Shown: positions 51,059 to 60,700 of the stretch, piece by piece
Position numbering within the stretch: position 1 is the first letter of the stretch
Layout: each line of letters opens with the position of its first letter
NCBI RefSeq assembly: GCF_024699985.1
Contig: NZ_JAJONA010000001.1
Location: 682,001 to 746,000, forward strand
DNA length: 64,000 nucleotides
Direction: 5' to 3'
DNA from: Phenylobacterium sp. J367
GTDB lineage: Bacteria > Pseudomonadota > Alphaproteobacteria > Caulobacterales > Caulobacteraceae
Made by a program: the position numbers and the translations under genes
Notes under the pieces: model-generated
The model's database searches: none
What the model saw: the letters and a program-made list of their open reading frames with translations, nothing else
Told to the model about the DNA's origin: nothing

Positions 51059-51565
51059 ATGGCGCGCACCCTGAAGCTGACCGCCGCCCTGGCGCTGTCC
51101 ACCCTCGCGCTCGCCGCCTGTAACGAGAGCGAGCGGCGGGCCGGCGCCGTGGCCGGCCTCTGCATCCCCTTCGCCGGGGCGACGACGACGGACGCCAACG
51201 CGGCGCCCGTCGCGCCGGCCGGTCCGTCGGCCGCCATGGACGACTGCCTGCACCGCTGGGGCTATGCGCTCGCCGGGTCCTCCGACCCGGCGGACCAGGT
51301 GGCCGGCGCGGTCGTCGCGGCCTGCATGCCGGCCCTGACGCGCTGGAACCAGCAGTCGCTGGCCCCGACCGCCGGGCCCACCGGCGGGGCGCCGCCCTCG
51401 GAGGCGCAGAGCCTCATCACCGGCGAGGACACCAACGCCATGGCCGAGCGCTACCGCTACGCCCAGGACCGCGCGCTGTTCTACGTGGTCCAGGGCCGCG
51501 CCGGGAAATGCGCGGCGCCGCCGATGAGGAACGGCGTGCCGGACGGGGCGACCCGCACCGGCTAG
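51059..51565 (+). CDS. Hypothetical lipoprotein
   Basis: A 168-residue lipoprotein with lipobox LALAAC (Cys21). The mature part has an Ala/Pro-rich spacer and a domain with MDDCLHRWGYALAGSSDPADQVAGAVVAACMPAL. No family is recognised. It starts seven bases after the previous stop and likely forms an operon with it. Confidence 0.7.
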   Translation: MARTLKLTAALALSTLALAACNESERRAGAVAGLCIPFAGATTTDANAAPVAPAGPSAAMDDCLHRWGYALAGSSDPADQVAGAVVAACMPALTRWNQQSLAPTAGPTGGAPPSEAQSLITGEDTNAMAERYRYAQDRALFYVVQGRAGKCAAPPMRNGVPDGATRTG

Positions 51566-51630
51566 GCCTCAAGGTCGCAGCGGGCGGGCGGCGCGACCCC
51601 CGCCCGCGGCGATCGGACCTTCCGGACAGG

Positions 51631-51811
51631 CTAGGGCTGGACGGCCAGATAGAGGCCAACGGCCGTGCGGTTGGGGCCGACCTTTTTCCACCGCCTCGGC
51701 CAGCTCCTCCAGCGTGGCCTCGAGACGCTCGATCCAGTAGCTGACCTCGTCCGGATCGCCGAGGTCGATGTCGCCGGGACCGTCGAAACGGCGCTCTTCC
51801 ATGGGTCGCAT
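51631..51811 (-). CDS. DUF3606 small protein (frameshift)
   Basis: A 59-residue protein after correction: GDIDLGDPDEVSYWIERLEATLEELAEAVEKVGPNRTAVGLYLA. This is the DUF3606 pattern (ID-x-EV-YW then LxEAVxxVG). One extra base in the five-T run at 51683-51687 breaks VEKVGP. ATG 51802 is an alternative start. The function of the family is unknown. Confidence 0.75.
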
Positions 51812-51847
51812 CGGGGGGCTCCCTCACGTCTCTCAGAAACCCTCAGA

Positions 51848-52603
51848 TCACCCCGGCCGTTCCACCTCTCCGCTAAGGGACCGCGACGCCGGCGCCACGC
51901 CGCCCGCCGGAACCAGCACCGGCCGGGCCGCCCGCACGCGAACGCCGCGCGGCTTCACCGCGAAGGTCTGCTTCACCGCCTCCATGAGAACGAGCCCGGC
52001 GAAGCCCGGCCAGATGCGGGAGCCCACCTGCTCGAACCCCTCCGCCCAGCCGGCCATCCAGCCCACCGGCGGCACGTAGAGCGCCCGCGTCCAGCCGGAG
52101 GGCTCCAGCTCGGCGTCGCGCAGCAGCTCTGCGAGCTGGCTGCGGCTGTAGGGCCGGCCGTGGCCGAAGGGGGTCTTCTCGGCGTCGGCCCACAGGCCGT
52201 TGCGGGCGGCCACCGCCACGATCACCCGCCCCGACGGCGCGAGGACCCGCCAGACCTCGCGCAGCAGGCCGACCGGATCGGGGCTCTCCTCCACAGCGTG
52301 GACCAGGAGGATGCGGTCGAAGAGCGCGTTGGCGAACGGCAGGGCGTCCTCGGCCGCCAGCGTCGCCAGGTTCCGGCTCGCCGGCCAGATCTCCACCCCC
52401 TGCTGGGCCGGCATGGCGGCCACCACCCGGCGCGCGACGCCCTGCAGGTGGCCCACGAACGGCGTGGCGTAGCCCAGCGCCAGGACGTCGAGCCCATGGG
52501 CGTCCCCCCAGGCCTCCAGCACCTTGCGGGTGACCATGGCGCGCGCCGCCTGGCCCAGGGGCGAGGCGTAGAATTGTCGGAGTTCCAGGACGTCGCGGCG
52601 CAT
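51848..52603 (-). CDS. Class I SAM-dependent methyltransferase
   Basis: A 251-residue methyltransferase of the Methyltransf_11 type. SAM binding uses LDVLALGYATPFVGHL; AEDALPFANALFDRILLVHAVEESPDPVGLLREVWRVLAPSGRVIVAVAARNGLWA is the core. The N-terminus MRRDVLELRQFYASPLGQAARAMV is usual for a caulobacterial group near gloB. Divergent from gloB by 80 bp. Substrate unknown. Confidence 0.85.
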   Translation of the reverse strand: MRRDVLELRQFYASPLGQAARAMVTRKVLEAWGDAHGLDVLALGYATPFVGHLQGVARRVVAAMPAQQGVEIWPASRNLATLAAEDALPFANALFDRILLVHAVEESPDPVGLLREVWRVLAPSGRVIVAVAARNGLWADAEKTPFGHGRPYSRSQLAELLRDAELEPSGWTRALYVPPVGWMAGWAEGFEQVGSRIWPGFAGLVLMEAVKQTFAVKPRGVRVRAARPVLVPAGGVAPASRSLSGEVERPG

Positions 52604-52683
52604 CTTCTCGGGCAGCTATGCTCGACCAAACGTTTGCGCGACCTTAGATCGATGCGGATGGCCTTGTCGCCAAGGAGGGTCCG

Positions 52684-53444
52684 ATGCCGCTCACCGTCCA
52701 CCAGTTCCCGTGCCTCTCGGACAACTATGGCTTCCTGGCCCGGGACGAGGCCACGGGGCGCGTCGCCTGCATCGACACGCCCGAGGCCGGGGCGATCCTC
52801 CGGGAGCTGAAGACGCTCGGGTGGACCCTCGACCTGATCCTCAACACCCACTGGCATCCCGACCACGCCGGCGGCAACGCCGAGATCAAGGCGGCGACCG
52901 GCGCCACCATCGTCGGCCCGGGCGAGGTCACCCGCATCTCGCCCTTCGACCGCGAGGTGCGCGGCGGCGAGGCGGTCCTGCTGGGCGAAACCCGCTTCGA
53001 GGTCATCGAGACCGGCGGCCACACGCTTGGCCACATCGCCTATTACGACGCCTCCGACCGGATCGCCTTCGTGGGCGACACGCTGTTCGCGCTCGGCTGC
53101 GGACGGCTCTTCGAAGGCAAGCCCGACCAGATGTGGGCGAGCCTGCAGCGGCTCGCCGCCCTGCCCGACGAGACCCAGGTCTATTGCGCGCACGAATACA
53201 CCGCGTCGAACGCGCGCTTCGCGCTCTCGGTCGATGACGACCCGGCGCTGGCGGCCCGCGCGGCCGAGATCTTCGCGGCCCGCGAGCGGGGCGAACCGAC
53301 TGTGCCGACGACCATCGGACTGGAGAAGGCGACCAACCCGTTCCTCGGGCCCCGCTCCTCGCCGGCCGGGTCGGAGCGGTGGGGAAGCCGGACTACGAGG
53401 CCTTCGCCGCGGTCCGCGAGGCCAAGGACATGTTCAAGGGATGA
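52684..53444 (+). CDS. gloB: Hydroxyacylglutathione hydrolase, glyoxalase II (frameshift near end)
   Basis: A 253-residue metallo-beta-lactamase-fold thioesterase. The binuclear site is THWHPDHAGG, with further ligands in GGHTLGHIAYY, FVGDTLFALGCGR and YCAHEYTASN. It hydrolyses S-lactoylglutathione. The frame fails at NPFL; restoring one C at about 53344 gives NPFLRAPLLAGRVGAVGKPDYEAFAAVREAKDMFKG, the usual terminus. Confidence 0.92.
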
Positions 53445-53445
53445 G

Positions 53446-54219
53446 CTAGCGGTCGCCGGGCGTGTTGGTCACGGCGACGATCCGCTCCGACGAGGGCCGC
53501 CCCGCCATGCCCTGCTGCGGGGCGACGGTGATGATCAAGGCGCCCTGGCTGATCTCCGCCCCGGCCCGGCGGCCTTCCTTGAACTGCACCCGGCGCACCC
53601 GGTCGAGGAGGGCGCGGGTCTTCGGCCCCCGGCTCATGCGCACGAGCGCCTCGCTGGTCACCATGGCGGCGTCGCCGATCAGCGCCGAGGACGCGGGCGA
53701 GGCCTCGGCCTGGAAGGGGATCTGCCGCCGCGCCGCCCGGCTGGCCCGCAGGCTCGCCAGGAACAGCTTCTCGATGAGCGCCTGGGGGCTGAGCGGCCCC
53801 AGACGGAGCGGGGGCGCCTCGCCGGCCAGGGCCACCGCCGACCCGGCCGGCCGGTCCGGCGTGAAGACGGTCACCCCGCCCAGCCGGGTGGCGCGGATCA
53901 CCGGCTGGCCGAGGTCGTTCTTGTAGATCACGTCGCCGCGCGGCGCAGGCTGCGGGTTCAGCGCCCACACCTCGCCGCTGTTGTCGAACTTGAGCAGCGG
54001 GCGCGGCTGGGTGCGATCGAGGGTGAAGCCGACGCCGTCCTCGGAGACGTAGCGGGCGACCGGCGGCGCGGAGAACTGGCGCCCGTCGGGCGCCTTGCGG
54101 CCGAACAGGCCATCCTTCAGGCGGGGCGCGGCGTCGACGGGATGCGCGCAGGCGATCGCGCCGACGCAGAGCGCCAACGCGATGACCGTCCTCCGATACG
54201 CCGTTGGCTCGCCCGTCAT
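53446..54219 (-). CDS. DUF4908-like exported protein
   Basis: A 257-residue protein beginning MTGEPTAYRRTVIALALCVGAIACAHPVDAA, a signal peptide. The mature part (FSAPPVARYVSEDGVGFTLDR, VTVFTPDRPAGSAVALAGEAPPLRL, RRVQFKEGRRAGAEISQGALIITV) resembles DUF4908 of Caulobacterales. ATG 54219 is chosen; the frame continues upstream only through non-coding DNA. It sits 56 bp behind phaB on the same strand. Confidence 0.7.
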   Translation of the reverse strand: MTGEPTAYRRTVIALALCVGAIACAHPVDAAPRLKDGLFGRKAPDGRQFSAPPVARYVSEDGVGFTLDRTQPRPLLKFDNSGEVWALNPQPAPRGDVIYKNDLGQPVIRATRLGGVTVFTPDRPAGSAVALAGEAPPLRLGPLSPQALIEKLFLASLRASRAARRQIPFQAEASPASSALIGDAAMVTSEALVRMSRGPKTRALLDRVRRVQFKEGRRAGAEISQGALIITVAPQQGMAGRPSSERIVAVTNTPGDR

Positions 54220-54275
54220 GACCGACAATCTGATGCCGCGGGATCGGGGCGCTTTTTGGACGTCAGGACGGCGCC

Positions 54276-54998
54276 TCAAGCCATATACTGGCCGCCATTG
54301 AGCGTGAGCGTCGAGCCGGTCACGTAGCCGGCATGCTCGCCGGCCAGGAACGAGACCATGTCGGCGATCTCCTCGCCGCGGCCCAGCCGGCCCACCGGGA
54401 TCTGGGCGACGATGCCCTCCAGCACCTTCGCCGGCACCGCCTGCACCATCTCGGTGTCGATATAGCCCGGCGCGATCGAGTTCACCGTGATGCCCTTCTT
54501 GGCGTTCTCGAGCGCCAGGGCCTTGGTGAAGCCGATCATCCCGGCCTTGGCGGCCGAGTAGTTGGTCTGCCCGATCTGGCCCTTCTGCCCGTTGATCGAG
54601 GAGATGTTGATGATCCGCCCCCACTCCCGTTCGCGCATGCCCTCGATCACCTGGCGGGTCATGTTGAACAGGGAGTCCATGTTCACCCGGATCACCTCGC
54701 TCCACTGCTCGGAGCTCATCCGGTGGAAGACGCCGTCGCGGGTGATGCCGGCGTTGTTGACCAGGACGTCGATGGGGCCGAGTTCCGCGGCCACGGCCTC
54801 GGCGGCGTGCTTGCAGTCCATGAAGTTGCCGACATTGCCCTTCACGACCATCACCCCGAGCTCCGCGGCGCAGGCCTGGGCGGCCGCGTCATTGCCCGAG
54901 TAGCCCGCAGCCACCTGCATGCCATCGGCCTTCAGCCGCTCGACGATCGCCCGACCGATGCCACGGGTCCCGCCCGTGACCAGCGCAACCCTGGCCAT
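54276..54998 (-). CDS. phaB: Acetoacetyl-CoA reductase
   Basis: A 240-residue short-chain dehydrogenase making (R)-3-hydroxybutyryl-CoA for PHB with NADPH. It has VALVTGGTRGIGRAIV, NNAGITRDGVFHRM, the catalytic Ser-Tyr-Lys region NISSINGQKGQIGQTNYSAAKAGM, and ends TGSTLTLNGGQYMA. It follows phaA on the minus strand with a 61-bp gap. Confidence 0.93.
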   Translation of the reverse strand: MARVALVTGGTRGIGRAIVERLKADGMQVAAGYSGNDAAAQACAAELGVMVVKGNVGNFMDCKHAAEAVAAELGPIDVLVNNAGITRDGVFHRMSSEQWSEVIRVNMDSLFNMTRQVIEGMREREWGRIINISSINGQKGQIGQTNYSAAKAGMIGFTKALALENAKKGITVNSIAPGYIDTEMVQAVPAKVLEGIVAQIPVGRLGRGEEIADMVSFLAGEHAGYVTGSTLTLNGGQYMA

Positions 54999-55059
54999 CC
55001 GATGCTCCCTAATGTCCTGCGATACGCCGGTTGATCCGACGCTCCGTGTTCAGAACGCC

Positions 55060-56237
55060 TCAGACCGTCTCCACGCACATCGCGACGCCCATGCCGCCGC
55101 CGACGCAGAGCGTGGCCAGGCCCTTGGACGCGCCGGAGCGCTTCATCTCGTGCAGCAGGGTGGTCAGAATCCGCGCGCCCGACGCGCCGATCGGATGGCC
55201 GATGGCGATGGCGCCGCCGTTGACATTCACCTTCGCCGGATCGAGGCCGAGGTCGCGAACCACGCAGATCGACTGCGCGGCGAAAGCCTCGTTGGATTCG
55301 ATCAGATCAAGGTCGCCCACGGACCAGCCCGCCCGTTCCAGCGCCTTGCGGCTGGCCGGGATGGGGCCGGTGCCCATGATTTCCGGATCGACGCCGGCGT
55401 TGGCCCAGGACGCGATGCGGGCCAGCGGCTTCAACCCACGCTTCTTGGCCTCGTCGGCGCTCATCAGCACCAGCGCCGCGGCGCCGTCGTTCAGGCCGGA
55501 CGCGTTGGCCGCGGTGACCGAGCCTTCCTTGTTGAACGCGGGCTTCAGGCCCGCCATGGCCTCGAGGGTCGCCCCGTGACGGATGTATTCGTCCTGGTCG
55601 ACGACCGTGTCGCCCTTGCGGCCCTTGATGGTCACCGGCGCGATCTCGTCGGCGAACTTGCCGGCCTTCTGGGCGGCTTCCGCCCGATTCTGCGAGCCGA
55701 CGGCGAACCTGTCCTGGTCCTCGCGGGTGATCTGCCAGCGGGCGGCGATGTTCTCGGCGGTCTGGCCCATGTGGTAGCCGTGGAAGGCGTCCCACAGCCC
55801 GTCCTTGATCATGGTGTCGACGAAGCCCAGGTCGCCCATCTTCTGGCCGTTGCGCAGGTTCGCCGCGTGCGGCGACTGGCTCATGCTCTCCTGGCCGCCG
55901 GCGATGACGATCTCGGCCGAGCCGTCCTGGATCTGCTGGGCGGCGAGCGCGACGGCGCGCAGGCCCGAGCCGCAGAGCTGGTTGAGGCTCCACGCCGGCG
56001 CCTCGTTCGGGATTCCGGCATTGACCGAGGCCTGGCGGGCCGGGCCCTGGCCGGCGCCGGCCTGCAGCACCTGGCCCATGATCACTTCATCGACATCGGC
56101 CGGCGCAATGCCCGCCCGCTCGATCGCCGCCTGGATGGCCACCTTGCCCAGCTCGTGCGCCGGCAGGCTGGAGAGGGCTCCGTTGAACGACCCCCACCGG
56201 GGGTGCGGGCGGCGGAAACGATGACGACGTCGCTCAT
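55060..56237 (-). CDS. phaA: Acetyl-CoA acetyltransferase (two extra bases near start)
   Basis: A 391-residue biosynthetic thiolase after correction. The nucleophilic Cys is in [13 protein letters not shown], with [12 protein letters not shown] and [13 protein letters not shown] at the end. The start [13 protein letters not shown] is separated from the body. Removing one base from each of the runs at 56191-56195 and 56199-56203 gives [30 protein letters not shown]. It condenses two acetyl-CoA into acetoacetyl-CoA. Confidence 0.92.
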
Positions 56238-56358
56238 GCGGCGGCTCCTGAACTTCGGCGGGGAGGCCCTCAATTCTCTATCGGACCGGTGTGACGCTTG
56301 AGCAAGCACAAGAGTCCGGAATCGACAGCCATTTGCCATTAAGCTCGCATCCGCGATA

Positions 56359-56369
56359 CTGCGGTGCAG
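56359..56369. promoter_or_regulatory. Candidate PhaR operator
   Basis: CTGC-GGT-GCAG is a perfect dyad in the phaA-phaR spacer, 45 bp before the phaR ATG. It fits the CTGC-N3-4-GCAG pattern reported for Paracoccus PhaR. It could serve autoregulation and control of the divergent phaA-phaB genes. No other gene lies in 56238-56414. Confidence 0.6.
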
Positions 56370-56414
56370 AACAATGGCCCGCCGGCCCCCGGCCGGGTCC
56401 AAAAAGGATCAGGG

Positions 56415-57047
56415 ATGGCCGACACCGAAGGGACCGGCGCCGCGGGTGCGGGCGAGCGCGTCGTCATCAAGAAGTACGCGAACCGGCGGCTCTACAACAC
56501 CGCCTCCTCGAGCTACGTCACGCTCGAACATCTCGCGGAGATGGTGAAGAAGGGCGTCGACTTCGTGGTCTATGACGCCAAGACCAACGAGGACATCACC
56601 CGCACCGTCCTCACCCAGATCATCTTCGAGGAGGAGAGCCAGGGGCAGTCGCTCCTGCCGATCCAGTTCCTCCGACAGCTCATCGGCTTCTACGGCAACT
56701 CCATGCAGGCCTTCCTGCCGAGCTACCTGGAGCTGTCGCTGGCGAGCTTCGCCCAGCAGCAGGAGCGCATGCGGCAGCAGTTCCAGGTCCTGGGCCAGGG
56801 TTCGGGCCTCGGGGCGGGCCTACCGGGCTACGAGGAGCAGATCCGCCAGAACATGCAGCTCTTCGACCGGGCGATGAAGATGTTCTCGCCCTTCGCCTAT
56901 GCGAAGCCCGATGAGCCGGCCGCCGCCGCCGCCGCGCCGCCGCCGAAGGCCGAGGCCGCCCCGCCGGCCTCCGACGAGGCGCTCAACGAGCTCCGCAAGC
57001 GCATGGAAGAGATGCAGGCCCAGATCGAGCGGCTCGCAAAGCGCTAG
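56415..57047 (+). CDS. phaR: PHB synthesis repressor PhaR
   Basis: A 210-residue regulator. The DNA-binding domain VVIKKYANRRLYNTASSSYVTLEHLAEMVKKGVDFVVYDAKTNEDITRTVLTQIIFEEE is diagnostic, and the middle QFLRQLIGFYGNSMQAFLPSYLE binds PHB. An Ala/Pro linker and a C-terminal coiled coil (LNELRKRMEEMQAQIERLAKR) follow. It senses polymer and controls phasin and pha genes. ATG 56415 (MADTEGT) follows AGGATCAGGG. Confidence 0.93.
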   Translation: MADTEGTGAAGAGERVVIKKYANRRLYNTASSSYVTLEHLAEMVKKGVDFVVYDAKTNEDITRTVLTQIIFEEESQGQSLLPIQFLRQLIGFYGNSMQAFLPSYLELSLASFAQQQERMRQQFQVLGQGSGLGAGLPGYEEQIRQNMQLFDRAMKMFSPFAYAKPDEPAAAAAAPPPKAEAAPPASDEALNELRKRMEEMQAQIERLAKR

Positions 57048-57083
57048 TTGTGAACCTGGCTCGTGGTTTGCAGTTCGGTAAGC

Positions 57084-57416
57084 ATGATGTCCCGAATTGA
57101 TCCGATCCGCAGGGCCGCCCTCCTCCGCCGCGCCGTACGGCCGGAGACGGACGACGTCGACGAGGCGCCGAAGGCCTACAGCGCGAACCTCCCGGTTCCG
57201 GTGGACGCGCCCCGGACCGTCCCGCCGCGGAACAGCGGTCCGCAGGGCGAGGCCGCCTTCGCCGCCCAGCTCATGGGCCAGGACGGCCAGAAGCGCGGCC
57301 TCCGGGCCGGCGCCGAGCTGATCGACCACGCGAAGACCAGCTATGTGCGCACCGAATGGTCGGGGTCCTATGACCGCCGCGCCCGCAAGGGTCGTCTGAC
57401 GAATACTGATATCTGA
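57084..57416 (+). CDS. Hypothetical protein
   Basis: A 110-residue basic protein (MMSRIDPIRRAALLRRAVRPETDD; GEAAFAAQLMGQDGQKRGLRAGAELIDHAKTSYVRTEWSGSYDRRARKG). No transmembrane segment or known domain is visible. It follows phaR by 36 bp on the same strand. Similar small proteins near phaR in Caulobacterales are unnamed. ATG 57087 is another start. Confidence 0.65.
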   Translation: MMSRIDPIRRAALLRRAVRPETDDVDEAPKAYSANLPVPVDAPRTVPPRNSGPQGEAAFAAQLMGQDGQKRGLRAGAELIDHAKTSYVRTEWSGSYDRRARKGRLTNTDI

Positions 57417-57530
57417 GCGACGGCTGCGGCTGGCGTCGTTCGCCGGCTATTGGTACAGTTTATTTGAAACATGACTGGGTGGCGTGACGATCCGTGCTGT
57501 CGGCTGAGGACGCGCCGGGACGGGGGGCGT

Positions 57531-58724
57531 ATGGACGACGGGTTCGCGGGCGGGACGGCGGCTGAGCTCGAACTGACTATCCTGATGCCCTGCCTCAACG
57601 AGGCGGAGACGCTTGCCGTCTGCATCGAGAAGGCCAACGGCTTCCTCGCCCGGACCGGTGTCGCCGGCGAGGTGCTGATCGCCGACAACGGCAGCACGGA
57701 CGGATCCCAGGAGATCGCGCGAGCCATGGGAGCCCGGGTGATCCCGGTGCCGACGAAGGGCTATGGGGCCGCGCTGCTGGGCGGCATCGCCGCCGCGCGC
57801 GGCCGCTACATCGTCATGGGCGACGCTGACGACAGCTACGATTTCAGCCGGCTCGACAGCTTCCTCGAAGGCCTGCGCGCTGGCGGCCAGCTTGTCATGG
57901 GCAATCGCTTCGAGGGCGGCATCGGGCCGGGCGCCATGCCTTTCCTGCATCGGTACCTTGGCAATCCGGTGCTGAGCCTCCTTGGCCGGACGTTCTTCGG
58001 CATTCCGGTCGGCGACTTCCATTGCGGGCTGCGCGCCTTCGACGCCGCCGCCATCCGCGGCCTTGGCCTGCAGACCACCGGCATGGAGTTCGCCAGCGAG
58101 ATGGTGGTCCGCGCCGCCATCGCCGGCCTGCGCATCGACGAGACCCCGACCACGCTCCAGAAGGACGGCCGGTCGCGTCCGCCGCACCTGAAGACCTGGC
58201 GCGACGGGTGGCGGCACCTGAAGTTCCTGCTGATGTACAGCCCGCGCTGGCTGTTTTTCTATCCAGGCTTCCTGATGACCGGCCTCGGCGCGGGCCTGGC
58301 CGCCCTGCTGTTCCCCGGCCCCGTCACCGTCGCCAGCGCGACGCTCGACCTCAACGCCTTCGTGGCCGCCTGCTTCATGCTGCTGACCGGGGTGCAGATG
58401 ATCACCTTCGGGGTGCTGTCGCGGGTCTATGCGGCGATGACGGGCTTCCTGCCGGCGACGCCGCGCTCGAACGCCCTCGCCCGCCACGCCAATACCGACC
58501 GGCTCGCGCTGATCAGCCTCGGACTGGCCGTCGCCGGCCTGGCGGCCTTCGGCTACGCCCTGGTGAAGTGGGCGGAGCGCGACTTCGGCCCCCTCGCCGA
58601 TCCGCGGATTCCGCGCCTGGTGGTCGCCGGCCTCGCGGCGGTGGCGGTGGCGCTGCAGACCTTCTTCTCCGCCTTCCTGCTGGGCACGCTGGCCATCCCG
58701 AAGCTGCGCCGGGACGCGCCGTGA
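57531..58724 (+). CDS. Polyprenyl-phosphate glycosyltransferase, family 2
   Basis: A 397-residue membrane GT2. The catalytic part has LTILMPCLNEAETLAVCIEKA, VLIADNGSTDGSQ, VMGDADDSYDF and DFHCGLRAFDA. Four C-terminal hydrophobic helices start near WLFFYPGFLMTGLGAGLAALLF. This architecture fits enzymes that load a sugar onto undecaprenyl-phosphate for later transfer. The ATG at 57531 is used; 20 extra residues upstream are unlikely. The stop overlaps the next gene. Confidence 0.85.
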   Translation: MDDGFAGGTAAELELTILMPCLNEAETLAVCIEKANGFLARTGVAGEVLIADNGSTDGSQEIARAMGARVIPVPTKGYGAALLGGIAAARGRYIVMGDADDSYDFSRLDSFLEGLRAGGQLVMGNRFEGGIGPGAMPFLHRYLGNPVLSLLGRTFFGIPVGDFHCGLRAFDAAAIRGLGLQTTGMEFASEMVVRAAIAGLRIDETPTTLQKDGRSRPPHLKTWRDGWRHLKFLLMYSPRWLFFYPGFLMTGLGAGLAALLFPGPVTVASATLDLNAFVAACFMLLTGVQMITFGVLSRVYAAMTGFLPATPRSNALARHANTDRLALISLGLAVAGLAAFGYALVKWAERDFGPLADPRIPRLVVAGLAAVAVALQTFFSAFLLGTLAIPKLRRDAP

Positions 58725-60700
58725 ACGCGCGGTCTCGGGCCGCCTCGCGCCTGGCCGGCGCCGGCGACACCGCGCTCTGGATCTCGGCCGTCGCCCTCCT
58801 CGTCGGCTTCGTGATCGCGTTCGGAGCCCGGCCGGCCGTTGTGCTCTCGACCGCAGGCCTCGACGACGCCCTCTTCATGCGGCTCGGTCAGTCGCTGGCG
58901 GCCGGCGAGTGGCTGGGTCCCTACAACCAGAACACCCTGGCCAAGGGCATGGGCTTCCCGGCCTTCCTGGCGATCGCCAACGTGACCGGACTGCCCTTCA
59001 CCCTGTCGCTCGCACTCTGGCACGCCGCCTGCGCGGGCTTCGCCGCCTGGGTCGTCCGCCGGATCACCGGGTCGCGGATCGCCGGCCTCCTGCTCCTGGC
59101 GCTCCTGGTCTTCCTCCCGACCCTCTACTTCGGCGACCAGACCCGCGCGTTCCGCGACGTCTTCTACGCCGGCCTGACCCTGGCCCTGGTCGCGTCCGCC
59201 GTGACGCTCGCCAGCCGCAAGGCGCTTCCCGGGCCCGTCGCGATCGGCCTGACCGGCGGGCTCGGCGCCTGGTGGTGGCTGACCCGCGAGGAGGGCGTCT
59301 GGCTGATCCCGACGCTCCTGCTCATCGCGCTCCTGCCGCTGGCCGGAGGTTTCGACGGCCAGCCCCGGCCGAAGGGGGTCAGGCCGATGCTGCGCAATCT
59401 CGCGCCGGCGGGCGGCGCCTTGGTCATCGCCGCCCTGCTCATCACCGGTGTCGGCGCGGTCAACGCCGCCGTCTACGGCCGCTTCGTCGTCAACGAGGTC
59501 CAGGACGACAATTTCGAGGGCGCCCTGGAGGCCCTGCAGGCGGCCGCCGCCCCCTACGCCGACGAGCGGGTGCCCGTCCCCGCCGACGCCCGGGCGCAGA
59601 TCTACCGGGTGAGCCCGGCCTTCGCGGAGCTCCGTGCCGCCGGCCTCGACGGCCCCATGGTCAAGGGCTTCCTCGACGTGGGCTGCCAGGTCGACCGGCG
59701 GATCTGCGGCGACATCGGCGGCGGCTGGTTCTTCTGGGCGCTCCGCGACGTGACGGCCGCCCAAGGTCACCACCGGTCGCCCGCTGAAGCCGCGGCCTTC
59801 TACGGCCGCATCGAGGACGAAGTGCGCGGCGCGTGCGAGGACGGCCGCCTCCAGTGCAAGGACTGGCCGGTGCCCCTGGCGCCGCCGATGAAGGCAAGCC
59901 AGATCGACGATGTGGAGGCCTCCCTGGGCGCCGTGGTGAACGTGGTCACGTTCGGCCTGCCCGTGTGGAGCGACGCCCTGCCCTCCGATCTCGGCGCGCC
60001 GGACGGCGAGGCGCTCTACGACTTCCTGAACCGGCCGCACTATGTGGCCCCGCGCGTCCAGCGCAGCGTTACCGGCTGGTATGCCGGGCGTGGCGACCGC
60101 TGGTTCGAGGTCGAGGTGGAAGACGGGTCGGTCACCCGCTTCGACCGGACGGACAGCCCCGATATCGCGATCGCTTTCAAGGATCCCGGCATGGCCCGCC
60201 AGCGGTTCATCTTCGAGGTCGATTGCCCCGTCGAGCGCTGCGCGGCGGCCCTGCGATTCCAGGACGCGCCGGGCGTGACGGTCGACCTCAAGGCGCTGGA
60301 GCCCGGCGGCTGGCCGGCCGGCCTGGGGACGTTCTACGTCGACGCCGTGGAGCCTGACGCCGCCAGGCCGCTCCTGAAGACCCGCTTCTCGAACGGCTGG
60401 ATGGCGGTGGCTCGCGGCCTGAACCCGCTGTTCCGGGTGGTCGCCGTGCTAGGCGTGCTCGCCGCCATCGTCGTGGTGATCCGCTCGCTCCTCGCGCGGC
60501 GGATCACGCCGCTCGCCGTCCTGTGCGTGGCGCTGGCCGGTGCGGTCGCCGCCCGCGTCCTCATCCTGGCCCTGATCGACGCCCTGTCGTTCCCGGCCGC
60601 GAACCCGGTCTACGCCATGCCCGCCGCCCCGCTGATCCTGATGCTGGCCGTCGTCGCGGGGTTCGGCGCGTTCCGCGGGCTTCGCCGACCCCGGGTCTAG
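58721..60700 (+). CDS. Multi-pass membrane protein, GT-C-like
   Basis: A 659-residue membrane protein. About nine helices are in the N-terminal half and three at the C-terminus. A soluble domain with Cys-rich QVDRRICGDIGGGWFFWALRD lies between. The luminal first loop contains LDDALFMRLGQSLAAGEWLGPYN, matching the acidic motif of GT-C sugar transferases that use lipid-linked donors. GTG 58721 overlaps the GT2 stop, so the pair is likely a donor-synthase and transferase team. Confidence 0.75.
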   Translation: MNARSRAASRLAGAGDTALWISAVALLVGFVIAFGARPAVVLSTAGLDDALFMRLGQSLAAGEWLGPYNQNTLAKGMGFPAFLAIANVTGLPFTLSLALWHAACAGFAAWVVRRITGSRIAGLLLLALLVFLPTLYFGDQTRAFRDVFYAGLTLALVASAVTLASRKALPGPVAIGLTGGLGAWWWLTREEGVWLIPTLLLIALLPLAGGFDGQPRPKGVRPMLRNLAPAGGALVIAALLITGVGAVNAAVYGRFVVNEVQDDNFEGALEALQAAAAPYADERVPVPADARAQIYRVSPAFAELRAAGLDGPMVKGFLDVGCQVDRRICGDIGGGWFFWALRDVTAAQGHHRSPAEAAAFYGRIEDEVRGACEDGRLQCKDWPVPLAPPMKASQIDDVEASLGAVVNVVTFGLPVWSDALPSDLGAPDGEALYDFLNRPHYVAPRVQRSVTGWYAGRGDRWFEVEVEDGSVTRFDRTDSPDIAIAFKDPGMARQRFIFEVDCPVERCAAALRFQDAPGVTVDLKALEPGGWPAGLGTFYVDAVEPDAARPLLKTRFSNGWMAVARGLNPLFRVVAVLGVLAAIVVVIRSLLARRITPLAVLCVALAGAVAARVLILALIDALSFPAANPVYAMPAAPLILMLAVVAGFGAFRGLRRPRV

